Shown here piece by piece: positions 44,722 to 54,174 of a stretch of 64,000 bases of DNA. The translations under genes were made by a program, and so were the position numbers. The stretch lies in the NCBI GenBank assembly GCA_944387895.1, contig CALXGQ010000013.1, forward strand, positions 1 through 64,000. Reading direction: 5' to 3'. Source of the DNA: an uncultured Clostridia bacterium. GTDB lineage: Bacteria; Bacillota; Clostridia; Oscillospirales; QAKW01. Each line of letters opens with the position of its first letter. Within the stretch, counting starts at the first letter, position 1. A model generated the notes under the pieces. It saw only the letters and a list, made by a program, of their open reading frames with translations. It made no database searches and was not told the origin of the DNA.

Positions 44722-44980
44722 GGGGCTTCTGATCGTTGCTCTGATTTATGTTGCCGGGAATATGATCGCCACCTGCGTGAAGCTGCAGCTTCAGCGCAGC
44801 GAGAAAAAAAGCGCTCTGGATGAAGAGCAGCAGAAAATCTCCATGCAGACCGTTTATAATGAAGAGCTCACCGACGTCCTGAACGGCAAGACTGATATCG
44901 AATATGTCGAAAAAATCGCCCGGGAGAAGGGGTATGTATCCCAGGGCGAACGCGTCTATGAGAATATAACCGACGAATAA
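44654..44980 (+). CDS. divIC: Septum formation initiator DivIC/FtsB-like
   Basis: DivIC is a bitopic protein of the division machinery. The 108-residue product has a basic cytoplasmic start, one membrane segment (PVVKGLLIVALIYVAGNMIA), a coiled-coil region (LQRSEKKSALDEEQQKISMQ) and the closing DIEYVEKIAREKGYVSQGER typical of the family. The TTG at 44654 lies nine bases after GGAGGAGGAAG; an ATG at 44705 is an alternative start. The order yabP-yabQ-divIC is conserved in spore formers. Confidence 0.9.
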   Translation: MRSKAVVKGAKVRRARKMNPVVKGLLIVALIYVAGNMIATCVKLQLQRSEKKSALDEEQQKISMQTVYNEELTDVLNGKTDIEYVEKIAREKGYVSQGERVYENITDE

Positions 44981-44988
44981 GTTTTTTT

Positions 44989-45025
44989 GGGCTGCGCACC
45001 CTGCCGGTGCGCGCCCTGTTTTTTT
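44989..45025 (+). terminator. Terminator after divIC
   Basis: GC-rich stem (GGGC-GCGCACC with GGTGCGC-GCCC, 44989-45015) followed by TGTTTTTTT. Confidence 0.9.
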
Positions 45026-45074
45026 ACCGGCGCGGGTGTTTCTGCCGGAGGGTAGCGCTGCCGGAATGTTTTGG

Positions 45075-45103
45075 TTGACTTTTCAGAAATCCGGTAGTAT
45101 AAT
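45075..45103 (+). promoter_or_regulatory. Sigma-A promoter of the pyrimidine operon
   Basis: TTGACT (45075-45080), 17 bases, TATAAT (45098-45103). It leads into a 140-base leader. Confidence 0.9.
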
Positions 45104-45246
45104 GATAAAAACAAAACAATCTTTAAGACGATACCGTGATATCGGCAAGATTTTCATAAAGGGAAGCGCTCCGCGCTTTCGCTTTGCTGTGTAGCTTTGG
45201 AGCCTTGCCGGTGCGGCAGGGCTGATTTTTTTGAAAGGGAGATACG
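45104..45246 (+). promoter_or_regulatory. pyr operon leader with mutually exclusive hairpins (attenuator)
   Basis: A terminator hairpin, AGCCTTGCCG with CGGCAGGGCT (45201-45223), is followed by seven T at 45226-45232 just before the pyrC ribosome site. GGAGC at 45199-45203 overlaps its 5' arm and can instead pair with GCTCC at 45168-45172, giving an antiterminator. A further small hairpin lies near 45129-45145. The PyrR-binding loop consensus known from Bacillus (CCAGAGAGGCT) is not seen, so the control factor is not clear. Confidence 0.6.
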
Positions 45247-46452
45247 ATGCCGAAGATTCAAAACGTAATTCTCTATAAAGACGGGCGGCTTCAGCGCGGG
45301 GATTTTGAGCATCCTCTGGCGGAAGCATTTTCTTTTTTGCCCGCTTCTCATCAGTTGGCTGTTTTTCCCGGCTTTTGCGATGTGCATGTGCATTTGCGAG
45401 AGCCGGGTTTTTCTTATAAAGAAACGATCGCCAGCGGAACCCGTGCCGCCGCCCGGGGCGGGTATACCGACGTTTGCACCATGCCGAATTTGAATCCCGT
45501 TCCGGATAACGCGCAGCATTTGGCGGAGCAGCTGGAGCTGATCCGTAAAGACGCGGTTGTCGGCGTTCATCCCTATGGCGCGATCACCGTGGGGGAGGCG
45601 GGAAAGGAGCTGGCGGATCTGGAAGGGCTGGCGTCCGGCGTCGTGGCGTTTTCCGACGATGGCCGCGGCGTGCAGTCGGAGCAGCGAATGCGGGAAGCGA
45701 TGCTCCGCGCCAAGGCGCTGGGAAAGATGATCGTAGCCCATTGCGAGGACGATACCCTGCTGAAGGGGGGATATATCCACGCCGGCGCCTATGCGCGCGC
45801 CCACGGGCACCGGGGGATCTGCTCCGAGAGCGAGTGGAAGCCCATCGAGCGGGATCTGAAGCTGGCCGAGGAAACCGGGTGCGCCTATCATGTCTGCCAT
45901 GTTTCGGCGAAGGAAAGCGTGGCGCTGATCCGGGCGGCCAAGGCGCGGGGCGTGGATGTGACCTGCGAAACGGCGCCTCATTATCTGCTGCTCAGCGACG
46001 CTGATTTGCAGGAGGACGGCCGCTTTAAAATGAATCCTCCGCTGCGGGGGGAGGAGGATCGGCTGGCGCTGATCGAAGGGATCCGGGACGGAACCATCGA
46101 TATGATCGCCACCGATCATGCGCCCCATTCCGCGGCGGAAAAGGCCAGGGGACTGGCCGGAAGCCTGATGGGGGTGGTGGGGCTGGAAACGGCTTTTCCG
46201 GTTCTTTACGCCGGCCTTGTCCAAAAGCAGATATTGCCTTTGGAAAAGCTGATCCGCCTGCTGAGCGAAAATCCGCGCCGCCGGTTCGGATTGCCGGAAA
46301 ACGGCTTTTCGGTCTGGGATCTTGCGGCGGATGATACGGTCGATCCGGCGAAGTTTTTGTCTATGGGCCGCGCTACGCCTTTTGCGGGCAGGCAGGTTCG
46401 CGGCAGGTGCCTTATGACCGTCTGCGGCGACCGGGTAGTTTATTTTATGTAA
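45247..46452 (+). CDS. pyrC: Dihydroorotase
   Basis: The enzyme closes carbamoyl-aspartate to dihydroorotate. The zinc ligands HVHLREPG (near residue 46) and the downstream His residues in HCEDD, CHVSAKES and the Asp in ATDHAPHS (near 293) are visible. At 401 residues it is the class I form typical of Firmicutes. GAAAGGGAG precedes the ATG. It is the first gene of the operon, followed by carB 32 bases later. Confidence 0.96.
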   Translation: MPKIQNVILYKDGRLQRGDFEHPLAEAFSFLPASHQLAVFPGFCDVHVHLREPGFSYKETIASGTRAAARGGYTDVCTMPNLNPVPDNAQHLAEQLELIRKDAVVGVHPYGAITVGEAGKELADLEGLASGVVAFSDDGRGVQSEQRMREAMLRAKALGKMIVAHCEDDTLLKGGYIHAGAYARAHGHRGICSESEWKPIERDLKLAEETGCAYHVCHVSAKESVALIRAAKARGVDVTCETAPHYLLLSDADLQEDGRFKMNPPLRGEEDRLALIEGIRDGTIDMIATDHAPHSAAEKARGLAGSLMGVVGLETAFPVLYAGLVQKQILPLEKLIRLLSENPRRRFGLPENGFSVWDLAADDTVDPAKFLSMGRATPFAGRQVRGRCLMTVCGDRVVYFM

Positions 46453-46483
46453 ATAATTTTAGGAAATAAAGAGAGGAAAAACC

Positions 46484-49400
46484 ATGGCTAAAAGAACAGA
46501 CATCAAAAAGATTTTGATCATTGGCTCCGGACCGATCGTTATCGGTCAGGCGGCGGAATTTGACTATTCCGGAACGCCGGCCTGCCTTGCGCCGACGGAA
46601 GAGGGCTATGAGGTGGTGCTTTGCAACTCCAACCCCGCAACGATCATGACGGATACCACCATCGCCGATAAGGTCTATATGGAACCGCTGACGCTGGAAT
46701 ATATCGCTAAGATCCTGCGCTATGAACGCCCGGACGCCATTGTGCCGGGGATCGGCGGACAGATCGGGCTGAATCTGGCGATGCAGCTGGAGAAAAAAGG
46801 CATATTGAAGGAATGCGGCGTAGAGCTGCTGGGCACCGGCAGCGAGAGCATCCGGCGGGCGGAGGATCGGGAGCTGTTCAAGGAGCTGTGCATGGAAATC
46901 GGAGAGCCGGTCATTCCTTCCGAGATCACCTACAGCGTGGAGGAAGCTCTGGCTGCGGCCGCGCGTATCGGGTATCCGGTGGTGCTGCGCCCCGCTTTTA
47001 CGCTGGGCGGAACCGGAGGCGGCTTTGCCCATAACGAAGAGGAGCTGGCAGAGCTGGGCGTCAACGCCTTCAAGCTGTCGCCGGTGCATCAGGTTCTGAT
47101 TGAAAAGAGCGTCAAGGGCTATAAGGAAATAGAATTTGAGGTTATGCGGGATTCCAATGATCATGCCATCACGATCTGCGGCATGGAGAATATCGACCCC
47201 GTAGGCGTGCATACCGGAGATTCCATCGTCGTCGCGCCGATCATGACCCTCAGCGACCATGATCTGAAGATGCTCAACGATAGCGCGATCAAAATCATCC
47301 GCGCCCTGAAAATTGAAGGCGGCTGCAACGTGCAGTTTGCGCTGAATCCAACGAGCAGCGAATATTATCTGATTGAGGTCAATCCCCGGGTCTCCCGGTC
47401 CTCTGCGCTGGCTTCCAAGGCCAGCGGCTATCCGATCGCCCGGGTAACGGCCAAAATTGCCGTCGGGATGGCGCTGGAGGATATCGCGATCGCCAATACC
47501 AACGCGGCCTTCGAGCCGGTTCTCGACTATGTGGTGGCCAAGCTGCCCCGGTTCCCCTTTGATAAGTTTGCCGCCGCGCCCAATACGCTGGGCACGCAGA
47601 TGAAGGCGACCGGGGAAGTCATGGGGATCGGTTCCACGCTGGAGGAATGTCTGCTGAAATCGGTGCGGTCGCTGGAGATCGGCGCCTGCCACTATTATCT
47701 GCCGAAGTTCGATGGCAAGACCGAGGAAGAGCTGCTGCACTATATTTCCGAATTTCGCGACGATAACATATTCGCCATAACAGAGCTTCTGCGCCGGGGG
47801 GTATCCGTTGAGCGGCTCAGCGCCGTCACCGGGATAACGGCCTATTTTCTGGAGGCTTTTGCCCGGATTGTGGCAATGGAAAAGAAGGTGGCGGCCGCCA
47901 GAGGAGATCTGGCGGTGCTGAAGCAGGCAAAGGAGATGGGCTTCAGCGATTCCTTTATTGCCCGGCTTTGGGGCATGAAGGAAACGGAAGTATACCGCAT
48001 GAGAAAGGAGCAGGGTCTGATGCCGGTCTACCGGATGGTGGATACCTGCCATACCAACGCATATATCCCGTATTTCTATTCCTCCTACCAGGGCGCAAAC
48101 GCCTCGGTTCTGACAGAACGTAAAAAAATCGTGGTACTGGGCGCAGGCCCGATCCGGATCGGGCAGGGCGTGGAGTTTGATTATTCCACGGTTCATGCGG
48201 TGTCGACCATCAAGAACGCCGGCTATGAGGCGATCATCATCAACAACAATCCGGAAACGGTTTCAACGGACTATACCTGTTCGGATAAGCTGTATTTCGA
48301 GCCGCTGACCGCCGAGGATGTGATGAACATCATCGAGTTTGAAAAGCCAATCGGCGTCATCGCCTCTCTGGGCGGGCAGACCGCGATCAATCTGGCGGCG
48401 CCCCTGCGCGACCGGGGCGTAAAAATAATCGGAACGGACTGCGATGCCATTGAGCGGGCGGAGAACCGGGAAAGCTTTGAAAAGATCCTGAACGAGCTGG
48501 AGATCCCGCAGCCCAAGGGGCGCGCGGTAACGCGGATCGAGGACGGCGTTTCCGCTGCGGCGGAGATCGGGTACCCGGTTCTGGTGCGGCCCTCCTTTGT
48601 GCTGGGCGGCAGAGCCATGCAGATCGTGGCCGATGAGCAGCAGCTGCGCCATTATCTCAAAACAGCGGTGGAAATCGATGAGGACAAGCCGGTTCTGGTG
48701 GATAAATATATCTACGGCAAGGAGGTCGAGGTCGACGCCATCTGCGATGGCCAGGACGTTTTTGTGCCCGGGATCATGGAGCTGGTCGAGCGCACCGGAA
48801 TCCATTCCGGCGATTCCATCAGCGTTTATCCCACCTTCAGCATTTCTCCCCGGGTGAAGGGCATCATTTTGCAGTATGCCAAAAAGCTGGGGCTGGGGAT
48901 CGGGATTGTCGGGCTGTATAACATTCAGTTTATTGTGGATCGGGATGAAAACGTCTTTATCATCGAGGTCAATCCCCGCTCCTCCCGCACGGTGCCCTTC
49001 CTTTCCAAGGCGACCGGATTCAGCCTTGCGGATATCGCAACGGAGGTGATTCTCGGCAAGAGCCTGAAAGAGCAGGGGATCTTCGCCCTTTATCCGGAGG
49101 AAAAGAAACGCTATTATGTGAAGGTTCCGGTATTTTCCTTTAATAAGATCCGCGGACTGGACGCCTATCTTTCGCCGGAAATGAAATCCACCGGCGAGGC
49201 CATCGGATACGACGATAAGCTCAACCGCGCGCTTTATAAAGCGCTTCAGGCCTCCGGCATGAAGCTGCAAAACTACGGTACCGTTCTGGCCACGATCGCC
49301 GACCGGGATAAGGACGAAGCGCTGCCGCTGATCCGGCGGTTCTACAATCTGGGCTTCAATATCCAGGCGACGGCAGGAACGGCGGCGTTTCTGAAGCAAA

Positions 49401-49657
49401 ACGGCATCCGCACCCACGTCTTGCAGAAGATCAGCGACGGGAGCAGCGAGATACTGGACGCGCTCCGGCAGGGTCATATCGCCTACGTCATCAATACCCG
49501 GGATATCAATTCTGCGGACCAGGAGAGCGACGGCCGCAAAATCCGGCGCGCCGCCACGGAGAACAACGTGACCATCTTCACTTCGCTGGATACGGTAAGA
49601 GTTCTTCTGGACGTGCTGGAAGAAACGACGCTTTGCATCTCGACCATTGATTCGTGA
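46484..49657 (+). CDS. carB: Carbamoyl-phosphate synthase, large subunit
   Basis: The enzyme makes carbamoyl phosphate for pyrimidine and arginine synthesis. The 1057-residue product shows two homologous ATP-grasp halves: KILIIGSGPIVIGQAAEFDY at residue 7 and KIVVLGAGPIRIGQGVEFDY near 548. The metal-binding EVNPRVSRSSALASK and EVNPRSSRTVPFLSKATG occur in the first and second half. A C-terminal MGS-like allosteric domain (about 940-1057) is present. The small glutaminase subunit gene carA, usually directly upstream, is absent here: only 32 bases separate pyrC and carB. Confidence 0.97.
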   Translation: MAKRTDIKKILIIGSGPIVIGQAAEFDYSGTPACLAPTEEGYEVVLCNSNPATIMTDTTIADKVYMEPLTLEYIAKILRYERPDAIVPGIGGQIGLNLAMQLEKKGILKECGVELLGTGSESIRRAEDRELFKELCMEIGEPVIPSEITYSVEEALAAAARIGYPVVLRPAFTLGGTGGGFAHNEEELAELGVNAFKLSPVHQVLIEKSVKGYKEIEFEVMRDSNDHAITICGMENIDPVGVHTGDSIVVAPIMTLSDHDLKMLNDSAIKIIRALKIEGGCNVQFALNPTSSEYYLIEVNPRVSRSSALASKASGYPIARVTAKIAVGMALEDIAIANTNAAFEPVLDYVVAKLPRFPFDKFAAAPNTLGTQMKATGEVMGIGSTLEECLLKSVRSLEIGACHYYLPKFDGKTEEELLHYISEFRDDNIFAITELLRRGVSVERLSAVTGITAYFLEAFARIVAMEKKVAAARGDLAVLKQAKEMGFSDSFIARLWGMKETEVYRMRKEQGLMPVYRMVDTCHTNAYIPYFYSSYQGANASVLTERKKIVVLGAGPIRIGQGVEFDYSTVHAVSTIKNAGYEAIIINNNPETVSTDYTCSDKLYFEPLTAEDVMNIIEFEKPIGVIASLGGQTAINLAAPLRDRGVKIIGTDCDAIERAENRESFEKILNELEIPQPKGRAVTRIEDGVSAAAEIGYPVLVRPSFVLGGRAMQIVADEQQLRHYLKTAVEIDEDKPVLVDKYIYGKEVEVDAICDGQDVFVPGIMELVERTGIHSGDSISVYPTFSISPRVKGIILQYAKKLGLGIGIVGLYNIQFIVDRDENVFIIEVNPRSSRTVPFLSKATGFSLADIATEVILGKSLKEQGIFALYPEEKKRYYVKVPVFSFNKIRGLDAYLSPEMKSTGEAIGYDDKLNRALYKALQASGMKLQNYGTVLATIADRDKDEALPLIRRFYNLGFNIQATAGTAAFLKQNGIRTHVLQKISDGSSEILDALRQGHIAYVINTRDINSADQESDGRKIRRAATENNVTIFTSLDTVRVLLDVLEETTLCISTIDS

Positions 49658-49665
49658 GGTGCACC

Positions 49666-50397
49666 ATGAAGCAGGGAATCTATACCATTTTGCGGCAGGA
49701 GCCCATCGCCGAAAAGGTATTCAGAATGGTTTTGGAGGGCGATACCTCCGCCATCACCGCGCCCGGGCAGTTTGTCAATATTCTGCTGGAGGGAAAATAT
49801 CTGCGGCGCCCCATCTCCATCTGCGACTGGAACGATAGGGAGCTTACCCTGATTTATAAAGTCGTGGGCGGAGGAACAGAGCAGATGAGCCGGATGCAGC
49901 CGGGCGCCTGCCTGGATCTGCTGGTCGGGCTGGGGAATGGCTATCGCACGGAGGGCTGCGGCGCCCGCCCGCTGCTGATCGGCGGCGGCGTTGGCGTTCC
50001 GCCCCTTTACGGGCTTTGCAAAAAGCTGATCTCCGAGGGAAAGAAGCCCCGGGTGATCCTGGGTTTCAACAGCGCGCAGGAAGTATTTTTAATGGAGGAA
50101 TTTGCGGCGCTGGGCGCGGCGGTCGCGGTGACAACGGCCGATGGAAGCGTCGGGCTCAAGGGCTTTGTTACCGACGCCATGAAGGGCATGGACTACGATT
50201 ATTTTTATACCTGCGGGCCGGAAGGGATGTTCCGGGCCATTGAAAAGATCGCCGTCACCTCCGGGCAGTTCAGCTTTGAAGAACGGATGGGCTGCGGCTT
50301 TGGCGCCTGCATGGGCTGCTCCTGCAAGACCAAATATGGCTATAAACGGATCTGTAAGGAAGGGCCCGTGCTGGAGAGGGAGGAGATCATATGGTAA
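49666..50397 (+). CDS. pyrK: Dihydroorotate dehydrogenase electron-transfer subunit
   Basis: PyrK carries FAD and a [2Fe-2S] cluster and links PyrD to NAD. The FAD-binding region has YLRRPISICDW and the NAD region IGGGVGVPPLYGL. The cluster cysteines are in GCGFGACMGCSCKT with a last Cys in KRICKEGPV. The ATG at 49666 has GAGGTG five bases upstream; a GTG at 49654 is less likely. It overlaps pyrD by seven bases, as expected for the PyrD1B heterotetramer. Confidence 0.95.
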   Translation: MKQGIYTILRQEPIAEKVFRMVLEGDTSAITAPGQFVNILLEGKYLRRPISICDWNDRELTLIYKVVGGGTEQMSRMQPGACLDLLVGLGNGYRTEGCGARPLLIGGGVGVPPLYGLCKKLISEGKKPRVILGFNSAQEVFLMEEFAALGAAVAVTTADGSVGLKGFVTDAMKGMDYDYFYTCGPEGMFRAIEKIAVTSGQFSFEERMGCGFGACMGCSCKTKYGYKRICKEGPVLEREEIIW

Positions 50398-51302
50398 CGA
50401 CAAAGGTGCGCCTTTGCGGCGTTGAGATGAAAAACCCCGTCATTCCGGCCAGCGGCACCTTTGGGTACGGATATGAGTTCGCCGCGCTTTATGATATCAA
50501 TATACTGGGCTCCCTTTCCTTCAAGGGGACGACGCTGGAGCCGCGGTTCGGCAATCCCACGCCCCGGATCGCCGAATGTCCCGCCGGGCTGCTCAACGCC
50601 GTGGGGCTGCAAAATCCCGGCGTGGAGCAGGTGATCGCCGAAGAGCTGCCGAAGCTGAAGAGCTGTTTTAGCGGCCCGGTGATGGCCAATGTCAGCGGTT
50701 TTTCGGTGGAGGACTATCGCGCAACCGTTGCCCGGCTGGACGCCGAAGAAGAAATCGCCTGGTTCGAGGTGAATATCTCCTGCCCGAACGTCCATGGCGG
50801 AGGCATGAGCTTCGGCACCGATCCAAAAGCCGCCGCGGCCGTAACGGCGGCGGTGCGGGCGGTGACCCGAAAGCCCGTTATCATGAAGCTGACGCCGAAC
50901 GTCGCCGATATTGCGGAGATCGCAAAAGCCTGTGCCGGAGCCGGCGCCGATGGGCTCAGCCTCATCAATACCCTTCTGGGGATGCGGATCGATCTGAGAA
51001 CCGGGAAACCGGTTCTGGCAAATAAAATGGGCGGATTTTCCGGGCCCGCCGTTTTCCCGGTGGCGCTGCGGATGGTGTATCAGGTATATGAGGCGGTGGA
51101 TCTGCCCATTGTCGGGATGGGGGGCGTATCCAGCGCAGAGGACGTCATCGAAATGATGCTGGCCGGGGCTACTGCCGTTGAGGTGGGCGCCGCCAATCTC
51201 CGGGACCCCTTTGCGGCGAAAAAAATCGTGGAATTGCTGCCGGCCGCCATGGAAAAATACGGGATCACCGATCTGAATAAAATCATAGGAGGAGCGCACT
51301 GA
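50391..51302 (+). CDS. pyrD: Dihydroorotate dehydrogenase B, catalytic subunit
   Basis: This class 1B enzyme oxidises dihydroorotate to orotate and passes electrons through PyrK. The 303-residue FMN barrel has MKNPVIPASGTFGYG, WFEVNISCPNVHGGGMSFG with the catalytic Cys (near 130), KLTPNVADI and the FMN phosphate site MGGVSSAEDVIEMMLAGATA. It overlaps pyrK upstream, and pyrF starts one base after its stop. Confidence 0.96.
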   Translation: MVTTKVRLCGVEMKNPVIPASGTFGYGYEFAALYDINILGSLSFKGTTLEPRFGNPTPRIAECPAGLLNAVGLQNPGVEQVIAEELPKLKSCFSGPVMANVSGFSVEDYRATVARLDAEEEIAWFEVNISCPNVHGGGMSFGTDPKAAAAVTAAVRAVTRKPVIMKLTPNVADIAEIAKACAGAGADGLSLINTLLGMRIDLRTGKPVLANKMGGFSGPAVFPVALRMVYQVYEAVDLPIVGMGGVSSAEDVIEMMLAGATAVEVGAANLRDPFAAKKIVELLPAAMEKYGITDLNKIIGGAH

Positions 51303-51303
51303 A

Positions 51304-52008
51304 ATGGGAAAGGATGTCATTATCGCCTGCGATTTTGCAGGCAGGGAAGAAACGCTGCGTTTTCTGGATCTTTTTGAAAAGGAGCAGCGCAAGCCGTTTT
51401 TGAAGATCGGCATGGAGCTTTTTTATGCAGAGGGGCCGTCGATCGTGCGGGAGCTGAAGGCGCGGGGACATAAGATTTTTCTGGATCTGAAGCTTCACGA
51501 TATTCCCAATACCGTCAAAAAAGCCATGGCGGTTCTCTCCCGGCTGGATGTTGATATGACCAATCTCCATGCCGCCGGAACCGTTTCGATGATGGAAGCT
51601 GCGCTGGCCGGCCTGACCCGGCCGGACGGGAGCCGCCCTCTCCTGATCGCGGTGACGCAGCTCACCTCCACCGATCAGGAACGGATGGAGCGGGAGCTTT
51701 TGATTCGGGAACCCATCGACCGGGTGGTGATGCATTATGCCTCCAATGCGGCGAAAGCCGGGCTGGACGGCGTTGTGTGCTCGCCGCTGGAGGCGGGAAA
51801 GGTGCATGAAACCTGCGGCCGGAGCTTTCTGACGGTAACGCCCGGAGTGCGTTTTGCCGATGGGGACGCCGGGGACCAGAAGCGGATCATGACCCCCGCC
51901 GAGGCCAAAAGGATTGGGAGCGATTATATTGTTGTGGGTCGCCCCATCACGGCGGCGGAGGATCCGGTGGCGGCATACCGCCGCTGCGTGGCGGAGTTTT
52001 GCGATTGA
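51304..52008 (+). CDS. pyrF: Orotidine 5'-phosphate decarboxylase
   Basis: The enzyme makes UMP from OMP. The catalytic Lys-Asp-Lys-Asp set is in FLDLKLHDIPNTV (near residue 60), with the phosphate-binding DYIVVGRPITAAEDP near 205. The length of 234 residues is that of the short Bacillus-type enzyme. It follows pyrD by one base and precedes pyrE by 15 bases. Confidence 0.96.
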   Translation: MGKDVIIACDFAGREETLRFLDLFEKEQRKPFLKIGMELFYAEGPSIVRELKARGHKIFLDLKLHDIPNTVKKAMAVLSRLDVDMTNLHAAGTVSMMEAALAGLTRPDGSRPLLIAVTQLTSTDQERMERELLIREPIDRVVMHYASNAAKAGLDGVVCSPLEAGKVHETCGRSFLTVTPGVRFADGDAGDQKRIMTPAEAKRIGSDYIVVGRPITAAEDPVAAYRRCVAEFCD

Positions 52009-52023
52009 GAAGGGAGCGTAATC

Positions 52024-52680
52024 ATGGAGGCTTATAAAAGAGAGTTTATTCAGTTCCTGCAGGCTGCCGGGGTGTTGAAATTCGGCGATTTCACAGCCAA
52101 GAGCGGGCGGAAGATCCCATATTTCATCAATGCCGGCGATATTAAAACCGGAGCGCAGATCGCCAGGCTGGGCGAATTTTACGCCAGGGCCTATCTGGAA
52201 AAGCTGGGGAAAAAGAGGGCGGTATTGTATGGGCCGGCCTATAAGGGGATCTCCATCGCCGTATCGGCATCGATCGCTCTGGCGGGCAACGGGCTGGACG
52301 TTCCGTTCTTTTTCAACCGCAAAGAGGCGAAGGACCATGGCGAGGGCGGAATCTTCGTGGGATATCTGCCGCAGGCGGGAGAAGAGATCGTGATCGTGGA
52401 GGACGTCATTACCGCCGGAACCGCCATCCGCGAAAGCATGGCCAATCTGAGCACGCTGGAGGGCGCGGCGGTGTCGGCGGTTTTCGTGATGGTAGACCGC
52501 AAGGAAAAGGGCCGCGGCGCCCGATCCGCCATGGCGGAAATCGAGGAGGAATATGGCTTCCCGGTTTATTCGGTGGTGGATGTCTACGACATTATTGCGT
52601 ATCTGGAAGAAGATCCGGCAAATGAGGAAAACGTCGCCCGGATCCGGAATTATCTGGCGGTAAATGGAGCGGAAGAATGA
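52024..52680 (+). CDS. pyrE: Orotate phosphoribosyltransferase
   Basis: The enzyme joins orotate and PRPP to OMP. The PRPP-binding motif is [15 protein letters not shown] (about residues 124-138). The N-terminal [19 protein letters not shown] and the flexible loop with [11 protein letters not shown] are typical. At 218 residues it is full length. The stop overlaps the pyrB ATG by four bases. Confidence 0.96.
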   Translation: MEAYKREFIQFLQAAGVLKFGDFTAKSGRKIPYFINAGDIKTGAQIARLGEFYARAYLEKLGKKRAVLYGPAYKGISIAVSASIALAGNGLDVPFFFNRKEAKDHGEGGIFVGYLPQAGEEIVIVEDVITAGTAIRESMANLSTLEGAAVSAVFVMVDRKEKGRGARSAMAEIEEEYGFPVYSVVDVYDIIAYLEEDPANEENVARIRNYLAVNGAEE

Positions 52681-53594
52681 AAAATCTGATTGACATTTTG
52701 GAGCTGTCTACCGAAGAACTGGACGAATTGATCGCATTGGCGGAGGATATCATTGCCCGGCCGGAGAAATACCGAGAGAGCTGTCGATATAAAAAGCTTG
52801 CCACCCTCTTTTTTGAGCCGTCCACCCGAACGCGGCTGAGCTTTGAGGCGGCGATGTATGAGCTGGGCGGGCAGGTTCTTTCCGTTTCCAGCGGAAGCAG
52901 CTCTTCGGCCGCCAAGGGCGAAAGCGTAGCCGATACCGCCAAAACGGTTAGCTGCTATGCGGATATCATCGCCATGCGGCATCCGAAGGAAGGGGCGCCG
53001 CTGGTGGCGGCGATGAACGCCACCGTGCCGGTGATCAACGCCGGGGACGGCGGACATAATCATCCCACCCAGACGCTGGCGGATCTGCTGACGATCTGGC
53101 GGGAAAAAGGGCGCATTACCGGGCTGACGATCGGGCTGTGCGGCGATCTGAAATTCGGGCGCACGGTTCATTCGCTGATCGCGGCGATGGCGCGGTATCC
53201 CGGGAACCGGTTTGTGCTGATCTCCCCGGAGGAGCTGAAGCTTCCCAGCTATGTCAAAAAGGACGTGCTGAAAAACAGAAATATCCCCTATACCCAGACC
53301 ACCGATCTGGAGGGCGCGCTGCCGGAGCTGGATATTCTCTACATGACCCGGGTTCAGCGGGAGCGGTTTTTCAACGAGGAGGACTATCTGCGCCTGAAAG
53401 ACAGCTATATCCTGACGCCGGAAAAGCTGGAAAAGGCCTCCAAAACCCTTTCAATCCTGCATCCGCTGCCGCGTGTCAATGAAATCAGCGTGGGGGTGGA
53501 CGCCGATCCCAGAGCCGTTTATTTCAAGCAGGTGCTGAACGGAAAATATATGCGGATGGCGCTGATCTTGAAGATGCTGGAGGTAGAAGTATGA
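52677..53594 (+). CDS. pyrB: Aspartate carbamoyltransferase, catalytic subunit
   Basis: The enzyme joins carbamoyl phosphate and aspartate. The carbamoyl phosphate site [13 protein letters not shown] is near residue 46, with [14 protein letters not shown] near 125 and HPLPRVNEI near 260 for aspartate. The 305-residue length is normal. It overlaps pyrE by four bases and pyrI by four bases, so catalytic and regulatory chains are produced together. Confidence 0.97.
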   Translation: MKNLIDILELSTEELDELIALAEDIIARPEKYRESCRYKKLATLFFEPSTRTRLSFEAAMYELGGQVLSVSSGSSSSAAKGESVADTAKTVSCYADIIAMRHPKEGAPLVAAMNATVPVINAGDGGHNHPTQTLADLLTIWREKGRITGLTIGLCGDLKFGRTVHSLIAAMARYPGNRFVLISPEELKLPSYVKKDVLKNRNIPYTQTTDLEGALPELDILYMTRVQRERFFNEEDYLRLKDSYILTPEKLEKASKTLSILHPLPRVNEISVGVDADPRAVYFKQVLNGKYMRMALILKMLEVEV

Positions 53595-54010
53595 AAATCG
53601 ACTCAATTAAAAATGGGATCGTGATCGATCACATCACGGCCGGGCGCGGTCTGGAGCTGTATCAATTGCTGAAGCTGGATCGACTGGACTGTTCGGTGGC
53701 GATCATCCAGAATGTCCATAGCAATAAGATGGGGCGCAAGGATATCATCAAGATCGACGCGGATATCGATTTGGATATGGATATCCTGGGCTATGCGGAT
53801 CCGGACGTCACGGTGGATATCATCAAAGACAGCGCGCTGGTGGAGAAGCGGTCCATTGATCTGCCCCCGCAGCTGACGAACGTGATTTTCTGCAAGAACC
53901 CCCGTTGTATCACCGCAACGGAGCAGGAGCTTCCCCACGTTTTCCGGCTGACCGATCTTGAAAACCGGATCTATCGCTGCATTTACTGCGAAACCAAAGC
54001 CAATAAATAG
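53591..54010 (+). CDS. pyrI: Aspartate carbamoyltransferase, regulatory subunit
   Basis: PyrI binds CTP/ATP and gives allosteric control to PyrB. The 139-residue product has the nucleotide-binding N-terminal half ([20 protein letters not shown]) and a zinc domain with four cysteines in FCKNPRC and CIYCE. Its presence shows an enteric-type regulated ATCase, unlike Bacillus subtilis, which lacks PyrI. It closes the operon; a terminator follows. Confidence 0.96.
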   Translation: MKIDSIKNGIVIDHITAGRGLELYQLLKLDRLDCSVAIIQNVHSNKMGRKDIIKIDADIDLDMDILGYADPDVTVDIIKDSALVEKRSIDLPPQLTNVIFCKNPRCITATEQELPHVFRLTDLENRIYRCIYCETKANK

Positions 54011-54011
54011 C

Positions 54012-54048
54012 AAAAAAGCAATCTCCCGGCGGGGAGATTGCTTTTTTT
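54012..54048. terminator. Terminator of the pyrimidine operon
   Basis: Perfect 16-base-pair palindrome (AAAAAAGCAATCTCCC with its complement, loop GGCG) ending in seven T. Confidence 0.96.
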
Positions 54049-54089
54049 GAGGGCGGAGAAAAACCGCCGGCGGATTGAGGATTTTTTAA

Positions 54090-54118
54090 TAGACTTTTCA
54101 TAAAGAGTATGTTATACT
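54090..54118 (+). promoter_or_regulatory. Sigma-A promoter of lepB
   Basis: TAGACT (54090-54095), 17 bases, TATACT (54113-54118). Confidence 0.75.
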
Positions 54119-54174
54119 GATATATTATTAGGCAAAGCCGATCAATCCGAACTGGCGTAAAGGGGAGAGCTTTG

